Under the pieces are notes generated by a model. The model had not been told where the DNA came from. It saw nothing but the letters and a program-made list of their open reading frames with translations, and ran no database searches. From positions 1-44,066 of the forward strand of contig JAAYBL010000071.1 in assembly GCA_012718945.1 (NCBI GenBank): DNA of 44,066 bases. Direction: 5' to 3'. A program made the position numbers and the translations under genes. The stretch is from Bacteroidales bacterium (GTDB lineage: Bacteria; Bacteroidota; Bacteroidia; Bacteroidales; UBA1402). Positions within the stretch are counted from its first letter, which is position 1. Every line of letters starts with the position of its first letter. Positions 37,995 to 44,066 of the stretch are shown one piece after another.

Positions 37995-39311
37995 ATGAAA
38001 GTCCAGAAGTTTGGCGGAACCTCCGTGGGATCTGCCCAGCGCATGAAAGAAGTGTCCAACCTCATTCTTGATGGCCAGCCAAAAATAGTCGTTCTATCTG
38101 CCATGTCGGGCACCACCAACACCTTGGTGGAAATATCCGACTACCTGTATAAACGGAACGCTGATGCCGCCAACGAAACCATCAACAAGTTGGCACAGAA
38201 ATACGCCGGTGTCATTGACGAGTTGTATGATAAACCAGAAACAAAGCAGTTGATCGCCGATTTCTTACAGGAACGGTTTGACTATATCCGCAGCTTTACC
38301 AAAAATCTGTTCACGCTTTTCGAAGAAAAGATCGTGTTGGCCCAAGGAGAGTTGCTCTCAACGACCATGTTCACGCATTACCTGTTGGAAAAAGGGGCTT
38401 CCGCCGCCTTATTGCCAGCGCTGGAGTTTATGCGGGTTGACAAAAATGGCGAACCCGACACCGAATACATCAAGGAAAATCTAGCCACCTTGTTGGCTGC
38501 TCACGAAGGAGTCAACCTGTTCATTACGCAGGGTTTCATATGCCTGAACGCCTATGGAGAGGTCGACAACCTGCAGCGTGGTGGTAGCGATTACACGGCC
38601 TCACTCATCGGTGCCGCCATCAAGGCCGAAGAAATTCAGATCTGGACAGACATTGACGGTATGCACAACAACGATCCTAGAATCGTCGACAAAACCAGTC
38701 CGGTGTCACACCTGCATTTTGAAGAAGCCGCTGAATTAGCTTACTTCGGTGCGAAAATTTTGCACCCAACCTGTATCTTGCCCGCCAAATTGGCCAATAT
38801 ACCCGTACGTCTGCTCAATACCATGCAGCCCACGGCTTTTGGTACGATGATTTCCAACAAGACGGAAAAAGGCAAGATTAAGGCCGTTGCCGCCAAAGAC
38901 AACATTACAGCCATCAAAATCAAGTCGGGCCGCATGCTGTTGGCCTATGGTTTCCTGCGTAAAATCTTTGAAATCTTTGAAAGCTACCAGACACCTATCG
39001 ACATGATAGCCACGTCAGAAGTAGGTGTTTCATTGACCATCGATAACAACAAACACCTGCAGGACATCATTGATGAACTCAAGAAATTTGGCACGGTGAC
39101 AGTCGACACGGAGATGGTCATCATCTGCGTTGTGGGCGACCTGGAATGGGAAAATGTCGGCTTTGAATCAGCCGTCGTATCAGCCATGAAAGACATCCCT
39201 GTACGCATGATCTCCTATGGTGGCAGCAACTACAACATTTCTATGCTGGTCAAAGCCACCGACAAGCACAGAGCCATGCAGGCACTTAGCGATTACCTGT
39301 TCAACAAGTAA
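37995..39311 (+). CDS. lysC: Aspartate kinase
   Basis: MKVQKFGGTSVGSAQRMKEV; GGSDYTASLIGAAIKAEEIQIWTDIDGM; C-terminal ACT repeats (TPIDMIATSEVGVSLTID). Confidence 0.95.
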   Translation: MKVQKFGGTSVGSAQRMKEVSNLILDGQPKIVVLSAMSGTTNTLVEISDYLYKRNADAANETINKLAQKYAGVIDELYDKPETKQLIADFLQERFDYIRSFTKNLFTLFEEKIVLAQGELLSTTMFTHYLLEKGASAALLPALEFMRVDKNGEPDTEYIKENLATLLAAHEGVNLFITQGFICLNAYGEVDNLQRGGSDYTASLIGAAIKAEEIQIWTDIDGMHNNDPRIVDKTSPVSHLHFEEAAELAYFGAKILHPTCILPAKLANIPVRLLNTMQPTAFGTMISNKTEKGKIKAVAAKDNITAIKIKSGRMLLAYGFLRKIFEIFESYQTPIDMIATSEVGVSLTIDNNKHLQDIIDELKKFGTVTVDTEMVIICVVGDLEWENVGFESAVVSAMKDIPVRMISYGGSNYNISMLVKATDKHRAMQALSDYLFNK

Positions 39312-39320
39312 ACCATTCCC

Positions 39321-40484
39321 ATGGATAGAAAGGGTGTTTTCCCCTTACAGGCGTTCTCCAGTATAGAAACGCCTTTCTACTATTACGACACCACCGTGTT
39401 GCGAGACACGTTGGAAGTATTAACCCAGCAGGCCAAGGCCGCCAGAATAGAGGTGCATTACGCCCTTAAAGCCAATGCCAACCGACGCATTCTCAGCATC
39501 ATCCGTGGATATGGATTGGGTGCCGACTGCGTCAGCGGCGGCGAAGTCAAGGCGGCCATTGAAGCCGGTTTCCCAGCCTCAAAAATTGTGTTTGCCGGTG
39601 TAGGCAAGGCCGATTGGGAAATCAACCTGGCCTTGGATTACGGCATCTTTTGTTTCAATGTGGAGTCAATCCCGGAGTTGATGGTGATAGAGGAACTGGC
39701 CGCCGCTAAGGGTAAAACGGCCAACATAGCCTTGCGCGTCAATCCCAATGTGGAAGCCGACACTCACCACTACATCACAACAGGCAAAGAAGAGAATAAG
39801 TTTGGTATTGCCTTGGGCGATTTGGACGCTGTGATTGATGCCGTTGAACGTTGTCCCCACATCAAATTGATTGGACTGCATGTGCACATCGGTTCGCAGA
39901 TTATGGAGATGAACAACTTCGCTGGTTTGTGCAACCGCATCAATGAAGTGCAGGATAAACTCGATAAACGGCGGGTGGTGCTGGAACACGTCAATTTAGG
40001 CGGAGGTCTTGGTATTGATTACCATCACCCCAACCGACAACCCATCCCGGAATTTGAGACCTATCTGAAAACGCTTCGGAAGATGATCAAACTCAGGCCT
40101 GGTCAGACCTTGCACGTAGAGCCGGGTCGCTCCGTTGTGGGACAATGTGGAACACTGATTACCAAAGTGCTGTATATAAAAGAAGGTGTCAAGCGTAACT
40201 TCGCCATCGTTGATGCCGGCTTTACCGAACTGATACGCCCAGCCCTTTACCAGGCATATCATAAGATAGAAAACATCTCCTCTGAGGCTGCTGTTGAGAA
40301 GTACGACGTCGTTGGCCCCATCTGTGAATCGAGCGATGTCTTTGGCAAGGACGTGCCATTGAATCAAACCAAACGAGGAGACTTGTTGGCCATCCGCTCA
40401 GCCGGCGCATACGGAGAAGTCATGGCCTCCCAGTACAATCAGCGTGCTTTACCCAAAGCCATTTTTTCTGAAGATATCCATTAA
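39321..40484 (+). CDS. lysA: Diaminopimelate decarboxylase
   Basis: PLP site EVHYALKANANRRIL; GLGADCVSGGEVKAAIEAGF; GLHVHIGSQI; GGGLGIDYHH; EPGRSVVGQCGTLITKVLYIKEG; GPICESSDVFGKD. Confidence 0.96.
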   Translation: MDRKGVFPLQAFSSIETPFYYYDTTVLRDTLEVLTQQAKAARIEVHYALKANANRRILSIIRGYGLGADCVSGGEVKAAIEAGFPASKIVFAGVGKADWEINLALDYGIFCFNVESIPELMVIEELAAAKGKTANIALRVNPNVEADTHHYITTGKEENKFGIALGDLDAVIDAVERCPHIKLIGLHVHIGSQIMEMNNFAGLCNRINEVQDKLDKRRVVLEHVNLGGGLGIDYHHPNRQPIPEFETYLKTLRKMIKLRPGQTLHVEPGRSVVGQCGTLITKVLYIKEGVKRNFAIVDAGFTELIRPALYQAYHKIENISSEAAVEKYDVVGPICESSDVFGKDVPLNQTKRGDLLAIRSAGAYGEVMASQYNQRALPKAIFSEDIH

Positions 40485-40496
40485 CGACACATACCA

Positions 40497-41687
40497 ATGA
40501 AGAGCCTGCTGCTGGAATGGTTTCCCCTTAATCCCTGGATTGTTTGGCCACTTGCAGCCTTTATGGTGGCATTTGCCCTTCAACTCTGGTTTTACGGTGG
40601 TCCCTATTCAGCTATTAATAAAGTGGCTCGCCGACGGAAAAAAGGACTGCTTCCCCAAACCAACGAACGCCCTCCCGTCAGCGTTATCGTGTGTGCTCAT
40701 GATCAGGCTGATGACCTGCTTAAACACCTGCCAGTCTTACTGAACCAGGATTATCCCGATTATCAGGTGGTTGTGGTAAACGCAGCTTCCACTGATCATA
40801 CCTCCGATGTGCTGCAGTCGTTGGAAGCCAATCCCAGACTCTATCATACGTTTATGCCCGTTGGTGTCAAGGCTGTGAGCCCTCGCAAGATGGCCATGAC
40901 CATTGGTATCAAGGCGGCACAACATGATTACGTGTTATTTACCGATCCAGCAGCGTTGCCCTCTGGCCCAAACTGGCTGACGGCCATGATGCAGCAATTT
41001 ACCGATGGAGGGGCTGTCGTGCTGGGCTATGCACCGTTCAGCCAGCAATCCGGTATAGCCAGCAGGTTGGTGGCTTATGACAATGTCTGTTCTGCCGCTC
41101 AATTCATGGGACTGGCCTTGATGGGGCATCCTTATAGAGCCCATTCGGCCAATATGGCTTTCCGTAAAGAATTGTTTTTTACCAACAAAGGATTTGCCAG
41201 CCACTTGCTCTTGCGTTCCGGTGATGACGATTTATTGATCCGCGAAATCGCCACCCCGGACAATGTCAGGGTAGAAGTGAGCCCGGATAGTTTGGTTACA
41301 TTGGAAAAAGAAGCGGTATGGTTTGCGTGGAAAGACCAGCTGATCAATCATTTCACGACCGCCAGCCGTTACAAAACCGGTGTCAGGGCATTGTTGTTTT
41401 TAGAAGGCTGTGGTAGAACACTGTTCTACGTCTTACTTACCTATCTGCTGTTGCTGACAGCCTTGTCTGCCCAATGGGCCTGGTTGTTGGTGGCCGTCAC
41501 CCTGTTTCTTGTCCGTTGGACGGTACAGGCAGTGGTGTTACACAAGGCCGCTACCCACTTGGCTGAGCGTTTGAACTGGGTGCTTATCCCACTGCACGAC
41601 ATCTTACTGCCCTTGATCAAGGGTGTCATTCGCATCTCCAGCCGTTCAGGTCGTGAGCGTGCCTATACTTGGGAAGTATTACGCTAA
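40497..41687 (+). CDS. Membrane-associated family 2 glycosyltransferase
   Basis: PPVSVIVCAHDQADDLLKHLPVLLNQDYPDYQVVVVNAASTDHT; N- and C-terminal hydrophobic segments. Confidence 0.85.
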   Translation: MKSLLLEWFPLNPWIVWPLAAFMVAFALQLWFYGGPYSAINKVARRRKKGLLPQTNERPPVSVIVCAHDQADDLLKHLPVLLNQDYPDYQVVVVNAASTDHTSDVLQSLEANPRLYHTFMPVGVKAVSPRKMAMTIGIKAAQHDYVLFTDPAALPSGPNWLTAMMQQFTDGGAVVLGYAPFSQQSGIASRLVAYDNVCSAAQFMGLALMGHPYRAHSANMAFRKELFFTNKGFASHLLLRSGDDDLLIREIATPDNVRVEVSPDSLVTLEKEAVWFAWKDQLINHFTTASRYKTGVRALLFLEGCGRTLFYVLLTYLLLLTALSAQWAWLLVAVTLFLVRWTVQAVVLHKAATHLAERLNWVLIPLHDILLPLIKGVIRISSRSGRERAYTWEVLR

Positions 41688-43076
41688 GGTAGGTCCTGCT
41701 TCAATCTTTTTCCGCTGCCACATGATGACGAACAGCGTCAACAGGCTAGCGATAATATCGCCAACGGGCATGGCAACCCAAACCCCATTGACACCCCAGA
41801 AGTGAGGGAATAGCAGCAAACCCGGCAACAGGAAAATCAATTGCCTGGAAAGGCTCAGGAAGATGGACATCTTTGCTTTACCGATGGATTGGAAAAAGTA
41901 GGTGGTAACCACCTGGAAGCCCACAACAGGGAACGCAAACAACACAATGCGGAGCGCCTGGGTGGCAATGCCTGATAACGTTGCGTCGTCGGTAAATATG
42001 CCAACAATGAAACGGGGGAACAGTATGGCCAGCAAAAAACCAAAGGTCGTAATCGCAGTGCCTGTAATAAGCGTTCGTTTATAGACAGAAAGCACCCTGT
42101 CCATTTTCTTTGCCCCATAGTTGTAGCCGGCAATCGGTTGCATACCCATATTCAGGCCAAAAACCACCATGATGAAGAGCATGGCTACACTGCCCACAAT
42201 ACCATACGCACCAATGGACAAGTCGCCCATGGGACCACCATACGAGGCCAGACTCTTGTTGATGACAACAGTGATGAGGCTGGCCGTGATGTTCATCAGG
42301 AAGGGTGACAAACCGATGGAAAGAATGTCACCAACAATGCGTTTGCTGAGGTGAAAGAACCCCCGCTGGAAGTGAAGAAAGCTGTTTTTGTTCAGGAAGT
42401 GCAGCATGACCCAGAGAAATCCAACGATTTGGGCTATGGCTGTTGCCAATGCGGCACCCCGGATGCCCCAACCAAAGACAAAAATGAACAGGGGCGCTAA
42501 ACCTAGATTGACCACAACAGTAATCAACGATGACCACATGGCCTTTTTGGGGTAGCCCGAGGCCCTCATGACGTTGTTAAGGCCAAGAAAGTTGTGGTTG
42601 AAGAGGTTGGCCAGGAGGATTATTTGCATGAAATCCCTGGCATAGGGCATGGTGGCTTCGCTGGCTCCGAAGGCAAAGAGAATGGGTTCCAGGAAGATCA
42701 AACCCAAAACGGTGATGGTCAATCCTATGATGAAGTTCAACAACAATGTGTTGCCCAGAATATGGGTGGCATCTGTCTTTTTTTGCTGACCCAGGCGTAT
42801 GGATACCATGGTTGACGCACCAGCACCGATCATGGCACCAAAAGCCGCCGTCAAGTTCATAATCGGTAAGGTCAACGCCAGCCCGGATATAGCTAAAGGG
42901 CCAACACCGTTTCCGATGAAGGCCCTGTCAATTATATTGTACAGCGAAGAGGCCGTCATACCAATGATGGCGGGCATTGAATAATGCAGCAATAATTTCC
43001 CCACCGGTTCGACACCCAGCCGATCGGCATTATGAGATTTGCTTACGGTGGGGGCAGAGATAGTTGTTGTGGACAT
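41679..43076 (-). CDS. MATE-family efflux transporter
   Basis: VGKLLLHYSMPAIIGMTASSLYNIIDRAFIGNGVGPLAISGLALTLPIMNLTAAFGAMIGAGASTMVSIRLGQ; about 12 hydrophobic segments. Confidence 0.93.
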   Translation of the reverse strand: MSTTTISAPTVSKSHNADRLGVEPVGKLLLHYSMPAIIGMTASSLYNIIDRAFIGNGVGPLAISGLALTLPIMNLTAAFGAMIGAGASTMVSIRLGQQKKTDATHILGNTLLLNFIIGLTITVLGLIFLEPILFAFGASEATMPYARDFMQIILLANLFNHNFLGLNNVMRASGYPKKAMWSSLITVVVNLGLAPLFIFVFGWGIRGAALATAIAQIVGFLWVMLHFLNKNSFLHFQRGFFHLSKRIVGDILSIGLSPFLMNITASLITVVINKSLASYGGPMGDLSIGAYGIVGSVAMLFIMVVFGLNMGMQPIAGYNYGAKKMDRVLSVYKRTLITGTAITTFGFLLAILFPRFIVGIFTDDATLSGIATQALRIVLFAFPVVGFQVVTTYFFQSIGKAKMSIFLSLSRQLIFLLPGLLLFPHFWGVNGVWVAMPVGDIIASLLTLFVIMWQRKKIEAGPTLA

Positions 43077-43102
43077 GTGACGTTACCTACTGAAAACGGC
43101 CA

Positions 43103-43110
43103 CAAAGTTA
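43103..43110 (-). promoter_or_regulatory. -7 box TAACTTTG for the MATE gene
   Basis: caaagtta on + strand; a minus-strand TTTG lies 17 nt upstream, overlapping the 3' end of the cstA-like gene. Confidence 0.5.
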
Positions 43111-43115
43111 CACAT

Positions 43116-44066
43116 TTATTGGCGTCCCAAAGGGACTTTTTTATAAAAGAACCAACTGGTAGCTAGGACGCTTACAGCGGCGGATATCAAAACCCCAGCT
43201 GTGAGCGGCATTTGCAAGCCTTCGGGGGCCACCAAAATATAGGTGACAACAACCATGGTCATAAAGATGGCAGGCACCAGCGTGATCCAGTAAAAACGCT
43301 TGCTGTTGGCCAGGGCCACCGTGATCACCCACAGCGTAATGGCTGCCAACGTCTGATTGGACCAGGCAAAATACCGCCAGATGATGTCGAAATTGACTTG
43401 AAGCAGGATGAAGCCCGTCAAGAACAACGGTACGGCCAGGTAAAGTCGGTTGCGCAGCGGCTTTTGATTGTAATGGAAAAAGTCAGCCAGGATGAGACGA
43501 CCCGATCGGAAAGCAGTATCGCCCGATGTGATGGGGGCTGCAACGACACCGATAATAGCCAGGACTGCGCCGGCCTTTCCAAGCCAGGTTTTGGTAATGG
43601 TTTCCACCACGACAGCAGCGTTGCCTCCGTTTTCACTCAAGAATACCTGTAGCTTATCAACGGAACCAAAAAAGCTCATGGCTGCTGCTGCCCAGATCAG
43701 GGCGACCAATCCTTCGGTGATCATGGCACCGTAAAACACCCGTCTTCCCAGTTTCTCATTGGTCAGGCAACGCGCCATCAAGGGGGATTGTGTGGCGTGG
43801 AAGCCAGAGATGGCACCGCAAGCGATGCTGATGAACATCATGGGAAAGAGGGGGTACTGTTCGGAGTTGAACTTCATATTGTACAAATTGCCAGGTATGG
43901 CCTCGGGGATGGGGGGCTGATGAACCAACAGGGATATCAGTACGCCACCGGCCATGAACAGGAAGGCCGCTCCGAAGAAGGGATAGATACGACCGATCAA
44001 TTTATCAATGGGCAACATGGTGGCCAAAAAGTAGTAGATGAAAATGACAACGCACCAGAACGTGAA
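43116..44066 (-). CDS. cstA: Carbon starvation protein CstA-like (5' partial, runs off the window end)
   Basis: Frame stays open to base 44066 (FTFWCVVIFIYYFLATMLPIDKLIGRIYPFFGAAFLF); ACGAISGFHATQSPLMARCLTNEKLGRRVFYGAMITEGLVALIWAA; PITSGDTAFRSGRLILADFF. Confidence 0.93.
   Translation of the reverse strand, partial: FTFWCVVIFIYYFLATMLPIDKLIGRIYPFFGAAFLFMAGGVLISLLVHQPPIPEAIPGNLYNMKFNSEQYPLFPMMFISIACGAISGFHATQSPLMARCLTNEKLGRRVFYGAMITEGLVALIWAAAAMSFFGSVDKLQVFLSENGGNAAVVVETITKTWLGKAGAVLAIIGVVAAPITSGDTAFRSGRLILADFFHYNQKPLRNRLYLAVPLFLTGFILLQVNFDIIWRYFAWSNQTLAAITLWVITVALANSKRFYWITLVPAIFMTMVVVTYILVAPEGLQMPLTAGVLISAAVSVLATSWFFYKKVPLGRQ

Overview
The window is a gene-dense chromosomal segment from a Bacteroidetes organism, probably Bacteroidales. 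This rests on a type III glutamine synthetase, a hybrid two-component system, a type IX secretion C-terminal domain, TAnnTTTG-type promoter boxes and weak Shine-Dalgarno sequences. Left to right it contains: (1) an amino-nitrogen block with partial dapL, glnN (GSIII), gltB and gltD; (2) a same-strand pectin/homogalacturonan block with an HTCS regulator, a CE8-GH105 fusion, a PL10-type pectate lyase, a KdgF-like cupin, and a divergent CE8-like domain fused to an alpha/beta-hydrolase esterase, without SusC/SusD in view; (3) a large multidomain type IX-secreted protein; (4) an OPT-family transporter and convergent guaA; (5) a probable unlisted 27-codon lipopeptide ORF next to gapA; (6) ade and miaA (divergent), and a Crp/Fnr regulator divergent from purU; (7) purU-hisH-hisA-hisF-hisIE-ftsE-like, then lysC-lysA-GT2; (8) a MATE transporter and a partial CstA on the minus strand. 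I found no convincing mobile element, CRISPR array, tRNA or rRNA, and no clearly novel defence-type system. The items most worth checking are the tiny Cys-rich lipopeptide, the divergent CE8-esterase fusion, the palindrome in the Crp/Fnr leader, the purU-his cluster, and the SusCD-less pectin cluster. All assignments come from reading motifs in the sequence and translations. No database search was run.
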